A stretch of DNA of 64,000 nt from Amphiura filiformis. Lineage: Eukaryota > Echinodermata > Ophiuroidea > Amphilepidida > Amphiuridae. The notes beneath the pieces were generated by a model, which had not been told where the DNA came from, ran no database searches, and saw only the letters and a program-made list of their open reading frames with translations. Shown here piece by piece: positions 46,801 to 56,869 of this stretch. The translations under genes were made by a program, and so were the position numbers. Where the stretch lies: positions 73,472,713 to 73,536,712 of the forward strand of contig NC_092628.1 of NCBI RefSeq assembly GCF_039555335.1, read 5' to 3'. Position 1 is the first letter of the stretch, and every line of letters starts with the position of its first letter.

Positions 46801-49800
46801 AAGAGCTATATTAGACCAGATATTGTCCTCAGCCAGGTTATCCACGTGAGTTGCTGCTGGTTGAGATTGCATATTTAACTCATGAGGGGTTGACTTCCTG
46901 TTGGTATTGATTGATAGTACTGTCATCTCCAGATGAAATCAATATATCATAAAGATGGCTTAATTTGAAAGTAACATCAATGCCCCGCCTCTGGATCCAA
47001 ATGGATTAATTGTCCCATCTTATAAATAAAACTCAGTTGTTGAGTTTGTTAGCATAACATTCACCAAGAGGTTGAACATTCAGATTCCTTTTCTTGACAC
47101 GCTCATTGTGAAAAGATGATACAATCAAATTTCTTTTACGTCATGAAAAGACTTTTGCCAGAACGAAAAGTGGCATAAAAAACTTGTTTAATAAAACATA
47201 GGACCATTCAGTGCAACATCTTTCCACATCCCAAGAACAAAACAGAAAAGCTAAAATCACAGACTGGTGAAATATCATACAAAAGGTGTGAAGTATCATA
47301 ATATTGTTGAAGAAAACATATTATCATATGACAAAGCTGTGGATAAAGCATAAAAAAGTAGATTAGCTGCAAATGCGCTGAATCGGAGGTTCCCACCAGC
47401 ATTGCTGATCTTGTAGCACAAAAGAACCGTGTTGTAAATGTTATATGTTTAATAGGAGGATAGATCAATTCACAAGATGGAACAATGCATCCATCGGGAT
47501 CCAGAGGCGGGGCATTGATGTCACATTCAAATTAAGCCATCTTTATAATGTATTGATTTCCTCTGGAGATGACAGTACTATCAATCAATACCAACAGGAA
47601 GTCAACCCCTTTGAGTTGAATATGCAATCTCAACCAGCAGCAACTCACGTGGATAACCTGGCTGAGGACAACGGCAGATCCAATAAAGCTCTTGAAACGT
47701 ACTACAAACTAAATGTTTCAAATTAGATTCGGCCTTCGTTCAAAAGAAGTAATTGACTAATGGAATACTATTGACATTATGAGTTTGTTCAAAGCATGCT
47801 ACTACATAATGTTGTCTCCACTTCTTGACATACGTACAATGAATGCTGTCAAACTTGGTTTAGAAAATCAATATTCACTATATCGTTACTGTTGTTATCA
47901 GATAACTTACCATGACAATCTGTCTCGTCTGACCCGTCGTCACATTCAATCCGCGAGTCACAAATGTCGTCTGCTACAAGAACCTCTAGACCATTGTCAC
48001 ATGTCACAAGATCATTACCTGTCAAGGGGACCAAAGTGTTATCATGGTTATGGCAACTGTTTCGCTTACAAGCATGAAATAAACATGATAAATGAAATTC
48101 TTTATGTCTTCACAATTTTTGTCTCTATAGTACAGTATGTGACAGTGACGGTATTTATTTAATACCATATCACAATGCACACACATCATTATTTTATGCC
48201 CAAAATCTAGACACAGCAAGTCATGTCTGTGTTAATCGTAAATAACCCTCCAATGCCAATTTCATTAAACATAAGTGCATGCTTCTTTACCACGAAACCG
48301 AACGCTGAATGAGTTTCGTACTCACCTGGAGGATCAACAGCTTCAAAACGAATGGAGAATCCCTGAGCGCCACCAGTTGGACTTGACTCGAAGGTAATGA
48401 CCAGTAAATCCTCTGGCGAGATGACATCCAAAGGTACTTGCTGAGTTATTCCCGTGTGTGATAGTTTGTTATAATAACCCTCCCCAGGTCCTGTTCCGAC
48501 GTATAAGAAATCTACGCCATCCTCGAGGTAGACGAAGTTGAAGTGCGCGCGAACTCTTTGTGCCGTTGAGGGTGCTCTTACATACCATATACAGACTGTA
48601 TTTGACGGGTAGGCTGCTGGGTAATTTGGTGAGAAGAGGTCGTACGGAGTGTTTTGTGTGAGACGCACGTCACCAGGAGACTGGCAAGCTATATAATATT
48701 ATAAATTAAGATGACGATGATTAATATGAAGCAGACTATGACTAACGTTTTGCCTTTAAAATCGTTTCAAAGACAAGATGAAAAACCCAATATAAAGTCT
48801 GGGAAACCTATACGATTTTATGTGATAACTACGGCATAAACGTTTAGTTAATTTTATCAGATGAAGATCACTAAAAAGTGTTTTAGTTAATACCCATATG
48901 TGATACATATATGTGATACTATGTGACACATATGTGATAAAATGTGATACAATAGCTGCAAGTTTTATTCAATTGGGCAAAACATAATCAGTCAACCGGC
49001 CGGTCACAGATACAGGCCTTGGTTTCTTTTTTCTGAGTGCATCTGACTTGGTCTATTTGTACAAATTATGTGGAGATAACCTTGTATTTATTTAATTTTG
49101 CAATGCTATTAATTTTCGAATGACAAATAATAAACGTTTTCTGGTTGTAAAGGGTGCAATCCATCATTATCAGATTTCACTTTAGCGAAAATGAGTGAAG
49201 AAATGTGATATTTGGAACAAAACAGATTGGTCAATTTTTGGGTACAAAGTCGGGTAGTTTTTTTGTCTTAAAGAATACCTGCAGCAGACAGATACTTCTG
49301 GTTTTTTTCAGTGTACAAACTTTACATCATTCCCTTTCAAAAGCCATGAAAATCATATCATATCAAAGTTGCAAACGGTCAAATCCACGAAAATAGTCCA
49401 AAAAACGGATATAAAATATTTTGTCAAAATTAGTCTGTGTGGAAGCCACGGAATCAATCAATATTGCTTTTGTAGTAGACAAGGACATAGAACCAATCGT
49501 GCGTGGAGTTTATACAGGCGCGTGAATTCAACCGATCGGATTGACTCGTGGTATTCGGAAAACTGTGTAATATCAGACCTGCTACAACAAAACATGTATA
49601 AAGTCGCAATGGATTTATTAGACAAAAATCCATTGTGATGCTGCCTGACTTTGTCATGTTTATGAGGGTGCAGATTCCATAATATTCTATGGCGTAAAAA
49701 GCCGATCTAGTCGTAATTTTATATGCTTTCACTTCCATTTTTGTCCTAATGAAAACCGTTGAACACTTCTGACTTTGTTATTAACTGACAGATCAATGTT

Positions 49801-52800
49801 TTATGAAGAATTTACCTATGGTTATTTTCTAGGGGAAGGTTGTAAACGGTCAGGTCCACGGTTTATTTGGGCACAGTTCATGAAACCTTCAAATTTAACA
49901 TATTATCTTAACGCAATTATTTTCCAGAAATATTTTATGAATACCAGTTTTTTGCATGATTAGGCAAGGAAAAACCTACAAACATACTTTTGAGGCTTTT
50001 AACACAACTGATGACTACTCCATAACTATCAGAAAATGGTTTTAAGATGGGCCTTTACTTCGGCAAACTTCGGAAAAATCAGCGCGGTGACTGGGTTGAG
50101 AAATTGCGAGCATAGAAACTGTGACCTCGTAATGCATAGATCGTGACCTGCCTTCTGACTGTAATGTTTTATATGGCATTAACAAGTAAACCTACATGAG
50201 GGGGCCACTGTCGTTCGTATCATCGTCGGTGTCTTTGTTGGAGTTACCTCAGCAGTAGTAGAACGGTGGGTAGTTGTTGTAGGCATTTCTGTTGTAGGTA
50301 TCATTGTTGTCGTCTGAATTGTGTTTGGCAACTGTTCAACTATGATTGCTATAATTAACAAATGTAGAAGATGATATGAAAAACATTATTGCAAAATATG
50401 TTTATATGATGCTGCTGCGGTAAGATTAAGATTGCCTTTTGTTGACGATTTTGCAACTTATTTAAAGCATTAAAAAGAACAAATCAGAATAAAAGCAAAG
50501 ACGAAGGTATAATACTATAGCTTACGTGTTTCGACCACTAGTGATGAAGTTTCGGTAACTGGTAAAGTTTCGCCTAATTTGCCGTTTGATAACTCATTGT
50601 TTATTATCTCTTCGATATCCTTACGAAGATTTTCCAACGTTTCTTTGCGGTCAGTTGAGCTTTTCTGGTCAACGCTGTTGTCGTTTCTAAAAAATGACGA
50701 ACTGTTAACACGTACGCTTCCTGGGCTGCAACAAAACAGGATTAATTTTTCACTAAATATAATTGCTTCAGTGTATAGCATGATATTCTATATTTTATGG
50801 TAACAGTAACTATCTGTCTAGATCCTCAGAACACCGTCGTCCGACTACTACCTCGTCGGAAGTCTCCCAGCATAGCATGATTTCGCCAGACGACAATAAT
50901 TGCCTAAGTCATTTTTTTTTGTTGGAATTTTGAGAACAAAGTACAAAATATTGTTCAAGCATGCATTCAAACATATTTATTCACAAATCTATGAACAAGA
51001 ACAAATGATGGAATTCAATCAGAAATATTTAGGATGATTACGTAACTGCATGATTGAACCATATTTTGTACTTTGTTCTCAAAGTTACAAAAAATGACTT
51101 TGGTGATTATCGTAGCAGGGTGACGATTTGCTACATCTACATGTACTCTGTCAAATTAACATGGCAAATTAGCTGACATACTGTGATTGCTCTCTGTTCT
51201 GTGCATCGTTAATATATGTAGCCTTCCCGCCGTGCCAACAACAAATCATAATAAGAGAACCATGTTCCAAAATTGCATCACACTCAAAATATCCATTAAT
51301 GTTTATTTAGGTATGACGTTACCACATAATCACATCCAAAAATGTAACACTCTCCCCACCTCCCTTAATGAATGACCATTATTCTAAAACGGATAATCGT
51401 ATGCCATATTTGTAAAAATCATTGGAAGCGGAAGCAGATTTATTTCTGAGCATTATGACACCGCCTTTGTTACAATGGCCCGAATATTGATGTCGCAGTG
51501 TTCATTTTAATGAAAGTAATCCAAGATTTGACAGTTGCAGCAAAATCCTATTGCTTGTATTCAGTATCCATTGAAGGAAATCTGTTTGGCCGTCATTGGA
51601 TTATTCTTTTTGTTTCGTGAATTTGGAGGAGGTCAAAACATATGATAATCAATAAAAGTTGGCATTATTTATATCAGTGGTCATTGTTAACTCTATTCCA
51701 TATTGAAACATGGCAATTTAAATATTTGCAGTGACCAGATCACAAGAAGAAAAAGACCAAGGGTTACAAATTCCATTTAGGACCTTGTTGGTGAAAACAA
51801 AATTGAAATCTTTAGGTTTCAATTCGACATTAAAATGCATTTCGTGATCCACAGCCTCATCCCCCAACTTTTCTCAAAAAAAGTTGAGATTTTTATATCA
51901 CTGGAAACATAATGTTTAGCTACCAAATATTTCTTGCAGATTAATTCGATATGCCAAAATTAATATCATCAAATTTGAATTTCGTTCTGGTATACCAGAA
52001 CGAAATTACAACAGTGGCCTATGGAGCAGTGTAATACACATAATCATGCATAACTCGCAAACGCAAAATCGGAATCAACTGAAATTTTGGGAATAAGCTT
52101 TTTTCGTGGATATCTAGTGAAAAATGTCATAAAAAGAGGATGCTAGGATCACGAAATCCTCCTTTAAGAGAATAATGACCACTGAAATGAATAATAACAT
52201 TTGTTATTGATAATCACATCAATTGATCCCCTCCAAATTCACAAAACAAACAGAATAACCCAATGAGAGCTGAACAGATTTCCTCCAATGGATACTGAAT
52301 ACAAGGCAATAGGATTTTACTGCAACTTTCAAATCTTCGGTTACCATCATTACTTTAATTTTTAAATAATTTAAATTTAAATAATTTAAATAATTTAAAT
52401 TTAAATAAATCTACCATGTCTACGCTGCGACAACAATATCGGGATTATTGCGACAAATGAGGTATCAGATCCTACTTCGAAATATGCATATCCCAAATTT
52501 GGCATACGATATACCGTTTTGGAATAATGGTCATTCATTAAGGGGGGGGTAGTTACTTTTTTGATATGTGTATTTCGCACTCTGCTATTTTTGGCATGTA
52601 ACTCTATTGTTTTATATTGCATGTTTACTTTGGAAGCATTCGAAGCATAGCGTACTCTATTGTTTTATATTGCATGTTTACTTTGGATTTCGAAGCATAG
52701 CGTGACCATGTCTATTTCACATTGAAATTTAACGTTTTCAAAAGTGTAATTGGTGTATTGTATTTCTGTGACCCGTGACCGCACTAACAGAAAAAAATAA

Positions 52801-55800
52801 CTACACGTTAGAAAGGATCAGGCACGTTTGCTTGATTATTTGTTCCTTTTTTAAATAAATTCCATTGGTTTGACGCAATAAATTGGAAAACCAAGGTCAA
52901 AAGAGTTTATCTATTGTCTCCGTTGTATCAACAGATTTCAACAGCAAAGCTCGTTTTTATTTAACCTACAAATAAATTATCATGGTTTTTTTACAATTAT
53001 TTTGTTACAGTTCAAGTATACTTTATATTATGTGTACTTGCACCTGTACTTGAACAAAAAGTAACGCAGTCATTATAAATACGCAGCTTCAAAACTAGTA
53101 ATTATATTCATAATATTTTCACATAAAAAGAAGGGTGTTTTAAAGAAAAAGATTTGAAAAGTTGCAGTTACATGTATTGATTTTAAAAGTCAGCGCGGAG
53201 ATAATGTTTACGTAATAACCATTGATGACTGTAAACTGCAAATTTTAAATTCGGGTATTTTGTTTTAAAAACACTACTGCGTTGTTAATATTGAACGACA
53301 TTGGACAAATGGGGTATCAACCTGCGGGTAAATAAAACACCCTTCTTCTTATGTTTGCTTTACAAAAATGTTTACTTACGTGAGGGATACCACGTTTGTT
53401 TGTAAATAGGTTTCTTCATAATTTGTATTTTTGAAAAGCTTGTCTACCTAAATTTGGAGAATGACAAATATATTAATATAAATAATTAGTAATGTCTAAT
53501 ATAAGGTGTCTTTTCTATTCTTTAGTTTTTACTTTAAAATAGTAATATAATTTCAAAATAATGTCGTAACGACGAGTGTATTTGACAATTAAAATTATTC
53601 ATGATTTAAAATATTTCACTTCTTATCATGGTATTCATGGTATTACATACACAAATGTGCTGTAAATTTGTTCATGACAATAATTCATTTTACAATTATA
53701 CAGAATTGAAGTAGAAGAAGAAACAAAAATTTATCGCAGTAATATATACTGATTTGCGAATTTATAATGGGCTAAGTATTGGTGTGGGGGAATCACCGGT
53801 GAAACAGCTTTGACAAATCAGTGCTTTCAAATCAATAGAATAGTATTATCATTATTGAAAGCTGACTTCTAGCGAATCAGTCCAAACCAAATACACAAGA
53901 ACGTTAATGAAAAACAGCAGCTAATATAGGAATAAAAAAATTAGAAAGTTAAGTTTGACCTTTGGTTGCGTTAACACATCACTAATTTGTGTACCTTTGA
54001 AATTTTAGCGGATTTTTTTTTATTCCACTTGCCATTGGAAGGGGATTTTTGTGAAATACCCGGTTTTCACGACATGAATTCAAACGTAGAATTTGCGCTG
54101 AAAATTCAAATTCAAAAATGACTAATTCTTACCTCATTTGTATAAGATGATGTTAGGTTTGTATATTCAGGCGATGATGAATTATAAAATTCATCTACAA
54201 AATCCACATCTAGTCTCACCAGGATTGGAACCTCTGCAAAATATTTCAGACATAATAGTGAAATTTTGAAACATCTTGAAATTAGATGTTCTACAAAAGT
54301 GACCGTTTATCTAGGCAAGTCATTCTAATAACTGCATGAGTTCCCTCTTTAAAGAGTTAGTAAGAGTATTTGAACTTTCTTTTATGTACATTTCTCATGA
54401 TTATTTTTATCGTATTTCTGAATGCGAAAAAATGACTTGACTATTGTTTGAATAGTTTTAATTAAGGAATTGTTCAAGAATTCTAAAAATTATACAAAAT
54501 TTTAGATGACATTATATTCTTGAACTGTAGCTGACCGAGTTAAAACACGCCAGTAATATTTTACAAATGCTTTAAAAAAATAGTACTTATGTAAATATCA
54601 GTATGTTAAAAAAACTTACCTAAATAAGTCCTTGACTCAACGCTACCTGCAAATGAAGTTAATGAAGACACATTTAAAAACATGTACAGGGTGTCCCAAA
54701 ACAACAGCCTGTAGTAGACTGACAGATGCTTTAAACTTCATGACAATCACATGGAAAGTGTTACAATGATTTTTCATTATACAAACATGTATACGACGTA
54801 CATTTACAGTGGTTACGAGCAATTTCGTAAATTTAAAGCTGTAAATCAACCCTTTAAAGTGTAATACTATTTGATGATAAAGCTAGTTTTAGAACTTTTG
54901 AAAAATGTTAATATTAAGATTACACCATGTTTTAATTTAAATAGTTCAGATAAGTTACCTAAGAACTACACTTTAATATCATATCTTTTAAAATATAATT
55001 ATGTCAAATATTATTCCAACAGCTTAACTAGAACAAAGACATTCGTCATAGGTATAATTAGCTTCCAGCTTCAATATCTACATTTTGCAGAGCACGGATG
55101 ATTCTATTATTAATGAAAGTAAGAGATATGCAACTCTTACCTCTGTAAACAAATATATACCAGTAGAAAACCCCAGTAGCGGCAATGAAAAGAATGATGA
55201 GCAGTATAAGCAACGTCATGATGAAGGTAAGACAGTAGTAGCATTTTCTTCCAGTCCTTGGTTGAAGAAATGATAAGTTATCCGATAGACCTTGGCCATT
55301 AGTTAGCCACTGACCAGTCTGATATGACAAAAAAGTGTATAATTATTATCATTATTACAAATTAAAATTACCAAAAGAGCTTAATTAGAATCCTTTATTA
55401 GACGCAATCTGATTCAATACAATGAAATGCTGACAAAAAAAGTGACAATGTAATTGTAATTATTGCTTGTTTTTAATGACTTGTGCAGCTGATCTGATTG
55501 GATAAGTTCAAAATACCATAACGACAGCAGATATCCCAGAGTTTGGACCATACTAGATTAAGTTAATCTGTACCACAGTATATTTTCTGTTCTAGTTTTA
55601 GCTAGCTAACACATGCCCATAAACACTTTCTCAGCATAAGTGAACAAACTCACCCTGCGATACACATTTTTCATACAAAACACAAAAATCATCACTGTAT
55701 ACAAAGCGGATGTTAAGTCAAGTATCGCAAATAATTCAAACATTTGAACACGTTTGAACAATTCAGTTCATACAAAGCCATACAAATATCCTGAATAAAA

Positions 55801-55840
55801 AGTATATTTCTTTACTGACCCCTTTATAATCGTCATCCAT
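34810..55840 (-). CDS. Type II membrane SEA/CUB/LDLa protein with an inactive trypsin-like domain
   Basis: Exons seen (minus): 55840-55820 (ATG), 55318-55141, 54646-54620, 54233-54133, 53447-53380, 50725-50526, 50348-50196, 48688-48326, 48018-47911, 46443-46266, 45409-45138, 44888-44758, 44423-44261, 43669-43607, 42374-42243, 40991-40644, 40023-39910, 38949-38584, 38187-38086, 36951-36603, 35937-35837. Phases agree throughout except for two lesions in the last two exons. Approximate residue map: cytoplasmic 1-33, signal anchor 34-62, SEA 77-190, Thr-rich linker 199-249, CUB 250-370, LDLa 371-406, S1 407-654, Cys-rich piece 655-675, LDLa 676-719, CUB 720-835, LDLa 836-873, CUB 874-995, LDLa 996-1029, CUB 1030-1138, LDLa 1139-1172. 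It resembles type II transmembrane serine proteases such as matriptase, but the protease domain is internal and lacks the catalytic Ser. A last exon near 34815 reading only Gly-Ser-stop would close it; that end is uncertain. Confidence 0.8.
35837..35937 (-). CDS. Last LDLa exon, one base short
   Basis: Encodes CDNGFEILGANDECNNVFDC and SDKTDETDCG, a clear LDLa repeat ending at a GTAAGA donor. From the acceptor at 35937 the exon is 101 nt where 102 fits; a T run before the first Cys (TTTT) is the likely place. As written, the frame meets a stop just before that Cys. Confidence 0.65.
35938..36602. repeat. Intron with (GATT)n and (CATT)n microsatellite
   Basis: GATT units at 36505-36532 pass into CATT units at 36532-36571. 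The rest of the intron shows nothing recognisable. Confidence 0.6.
36603..36951 (-). CDS. Fourth CUB exon with a 22-bp tandem duplication
   Basis: The exon starts CGNTFYLVPDGGSS and, after the duplicated piece, carries LHVHFNQLSLEDD and FYIEFTTDGS, typical CUB strands. Plus-strand 36849-36870 and 36871-36892 are identical 22-mers. Counting one copy only, the exon is 327 nt and keeps phase with both neighbours; as written it is 349 nt and shifts frame. It may be a null allele, a decaying gene end or an assembly error. Confidence 0.8.
37195..37710. mobile_element. Foldback element, arms of about 240 bp
   Basis: CAGGCACAAAAAGAAACTCG at the left pairs with CGAGTTTGTTTTGTGCCTG at the right; CCTCAAGCCCCAAAA and TTTTGGGGCTTGAGG lie near the centre. 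Intronic. Confidence 0.7.
37816..37843. repeat. (CA)n microsatellite
   Basis: About 14 CA units, followed by a C-rich stretch. Intronic. Confidence 0.85.
38260..38345. repeat. T/G-rich low-complexity tract
   Basis: TTTG and TTTTTG units on the plus strand, read as K/Q/N/T-rich ORFs on the minus strand. In the intron between a CUB and an LDLa exon. Confidence 0.7.
41020..41187 (+). mobile_element. Small repeat with GGCCGTAGCAAG inverted ends (copy 2)
   Basis: GGCCGTAGCAAG at the left and CTTGCTACGGCC at the right enclose GCCATGGCCGCCCCAC and AGAAATTTGTTATGTTTTTC. The same core is at 14107-14222 inverted. Confidence 0.65.
41364..42077. mobile_element. Foldback element, about 714 bp
   Basis: GTAATGTTCTTTGAAAGAAA at the left pairs with TTTCTTTCAAAGAACATTAC at the right; ATTCAATGGGATG and CATCCCATTGAAT, then AACCATTTGG-type words, continue inward. 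Intronic. Confidence 0.7.
42540..42860. repeat. Array of TTATTCCGAAGG / CCTTCGGAATAA words, inverted about its centre
   Basis: The left half repeats GTTAYTCCGAAGG at 15-20 bp spacing; the right half repeats CCTTCGGARTAACG. About a dozen degenerate units. It is an inverted array, not a CRISPR: the units are imperfect, have no fixed spacers and lie in an intron. Confidence 0.65.
42930..43562. mobile_element. Foldback element with GCGCCAAGAAAGTATCC ends
   Basis: GCGCCAAGAAAGTATCCTTA at the left pairs with TAAGGATATTTTCTTGGCGC at the right; arms of about 230 bp continue through AATCACAATTTCAAAACTGA. A (TA)n run follows. Intronic. Confidence 0.75.
44261..46443 (-). CDS. Trypsin-like (S1) domain exons with Ser-to-Asn active site
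   Basis: Exons 46443-46266, 45409-45138, 44888-44758 and 44423-44261 encode a full S1 fold: activation site TR-ILGG (422/423), His in TAAHC (464), Asp in NPDVALIRL (508), and GDNGGP at 601-606, where GDSGGP is expected. The codon at 44417-44415 is AAT, so the nucleophile is Asn 603. Fold cysteines are in place, including EIC with PIC that would tie the pro-part to the catalytic part. Position 189 by trypsin numbering is also Asn. The last exon ends at a good GTAAGT donor, not a stop; reading through would add a stop at 44184. Confidence 0.85.
45938..46219. mobile_element. TTAA-flanked MITE, GATTTCGTGATCC family (copy 1)
   Basis: Left TTAAAGGAGTATTTCGTGAT and right ATCACGAAATGCCCTTTTAA form the ends. 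The interior words (ATTCCCAAAATTTCAGTTGA, GAGTTATGCATGAT, GATATAAAAATCTCAAC) recur inverted at 51830-52167. TTAA at both ends. In an intron of the S1 domain. Confidence 0.75.
46745..47762. mobile_element. Inverted repeat of about 265-bp arms around a PLE-like remnant
   Basis: 46745-47000 and 47490-47762 are inverted copies (GGCTTAATTTGAA, CTGTCATCTCC, GTTGGTATTGATTGATAG, CAGCCAGGTTATCCACGTGA and complements). Between them, near 47085-47120, the plus strand reads IQIPFLDTLIVKR, matching the FLDTLI block of PLE reverse transcriptase. The right arm holds an ORF to 47726 of unknown nature. In the intron between LDLa and S1 exons. Confidence 0.6.
48890..48955. repeat. Short tandem repeat of TATGTGATA
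   Basis: Five imperfect ATATGTGATA-like units in a row in the intron upstream of the first CUB exon. Confidence 0.55.
50526..54233 (-). CDS. SEA domain exons (54233-54133, 53447-53380, 50725-50526)
   Basis: Three exons join to a SEA domain: VPILVRLDVDFVDEF, then VDKLFKNTNYEET, then VVSLTPGSVRVNSSSFF and a final helix with LRKDIEEIINNELSNGKLG. The GSVRV turn matches the GSVVV-like self-cleavage site of SEA domains. SEA domains sit in the stem of type II serine proteases and mucins. The intron of 2.65 kb inside it holds two large repeats. Confidence 0.75.
50893..51117. mobile_element. MITE with ACTTTGTTCTC inverted ends (copy 2)
   Basis: Same family as 26520-26755: GAGAACAAAGTACAAAATAT near the left and ATATTTTGTACTTTGTTCTC near the right, closing with GATTATCGTAGCAGGGTGAC. 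Intronic, inside the SEA region. Confidence 0.7.
51362..52545. mobile_element. Foldback element carrying a nested MITE
   Basis: Left TTAATGAATGACCATTATTC pairs with right GAATAATGGTCATTCATTAA. The arms of about 320 bp share CAATAGGATTTTACTGCAAC and CTCCAAATTCACAAA-type words. The MITE at 51830-52167 is inserted at the centre. AT-only words at 52365-52410 interrupt the right arm. Confidence 0.7.
51830..52167. mobile_element. TTAA-flanked MITE, GATTTCGTGATCC family (copy 2, nested)
   Basis: Inverted relative to 45938-46219. Ends TTAAAATGCATTTCGTGATC and GATCACGAAATCCTCCTTTAA. Compared with copy 1 it has about 60 extra bases around 51960-52030, which contain a perfect 30-bp palindrome at 51978-52007. 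Confidence 0.75.
52596..52704. repeat. Tandem duplication, unit about 55 bp
   Basis: CTCTATTGTTTTATATTGCA, TGTTTACTTTGGA and TTCGAAGCATAGCGT occur twice in a row; the first copy has four extra bases. Confidence 0.8.
53121..53353. mobile_element. Short-TIR element, about 233 bp
   Basis: ACATAAAAAGAAGGGTGTTT at the left and AAACACCCTTCTTCTTATGT at the right are inverted ends. No ORF. It abuts the SEA exon at 53380. Confidence 0.6.
53805..53940 (+). repeat. Repeat A (inverted partner at 56075-56205)
   Basis: About 130 bp (TGACAAATCAGTGCTTTCAA, ATAGAATAGTATTATCATTA, CAAACCAAATACAC, AACAGCAGCTAATA) recurs inverted at 56075-56205. The pair encloses the first exons of the SEA/CUB/LDLa gene. Confidence 0.7.
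55141..55840 (-). CDS. Start exon and signal-anchor exon of the SEA/CUB/LDLa protein
   Basis: ATG at 55840 gives MDDDYKG and a GTCAGT donor. The next exon, 55318-55141, continues with TGQWLTNGQ, a basic RTGRK stretch and a long hydrophobic helix (CYYCLTFIMTLLILLIILF and on). The positive charges on the N-side and the absence of a cleavable leader predict N-terminus-in, type II topology. Confidence 0.8.
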
Positions 55841-56869
55841 GTTGATGTATCCTAAGATCTGCCAAGTGTGTATAATATTCCTTTATCTTGTAACGTCCAA
55901 TTAACCACATTAAGTTACAAGTTGTTGAATCTGTAGGTGTTGCGTAGGTGTGTTGTCTTCTGTACTTGTAGTCCATGTATCAGGGAAGTCTTAGTAAAAT
56001 TGTGCAGGTTACCAAAATCTACAAGGCAGCTTTGAACTTTACCAATACAAAGTAATTCATTTGTTAATTCTATTTTGTTATTCCTGTATTAGCTGCTGTT
56101 TTTCATTTATGTTCATGGTGTATTTGGTTTGGACTGATACGCCAGAAGGCAGCTTTCAATAATGACAATACTATTCTATTGATTTGAAAGCACTGATTTG
56201 TCATACATATTTGCTCCCGCTAAGAAAAAGAACACAAATCTGACCCTTTTTGACACTTTATTGAACACAAATGAATAAGTAGAATTGTCATTGTTGAACC
56301 AGGGCGTCGACGTCATAGCTTTTGATTCTATTGTTAACGTTTCAGTTACCATTGAACTTGTTGCTTAGTACCCACGTGGACGCAAATAATAATAACAAAA
56401 CGTAGCCAATTACTATATTCTGGTGGGGTAGTTGAAAGTAAGGACTTTTCTCCACACGGTAACTGATGTCAAAATATTATAGCCAAGAACATTTTCGTTC
56501 CATATGAAATTCTGTTATTTTTTTGTTTGAACTCATCGCCAATTATTCCAATACATTTCAGCTTAATAGCGATTTTAAATATGCCTCTTAAATAATATAG
56601 CAATTAGTATTTCCAAATGATAAAAGAATGCATGAATTTGTTACTCAGAATTGGAGCTATAGAAATGCCATTTGATGATTAATTTTATTCGCTAAGGAAT
56701 GAGTTGTGGAGGTTCAAACGCACATTAATCCTATACTAACAAGGGCTCCGGAAATATTTCTTCGAATTTTATATTCCATCCTCCAACCCACATTCATTTA
56801 AGGTGTACTTCATTTAAGAAAGGCCATATCTCTTTCAAAGAGAGAGACTGGGGTTTCTCAGCCACATAA
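55841..56869. other. Upstream region of the SEA/CUB/LDLa gene
   Basis: Should hold the promoter and 5' UTR on the minus strand. Apart from repeat A nothing is recognised. Confidence 0.35.
56075..56205 (-). repeat. Repeat A, inverted copy upstream of the start codon
   Basis: Inverted partner of 53805-53940, about 235 bp upstream of the ATG at 55840. Confidence 0.7.
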
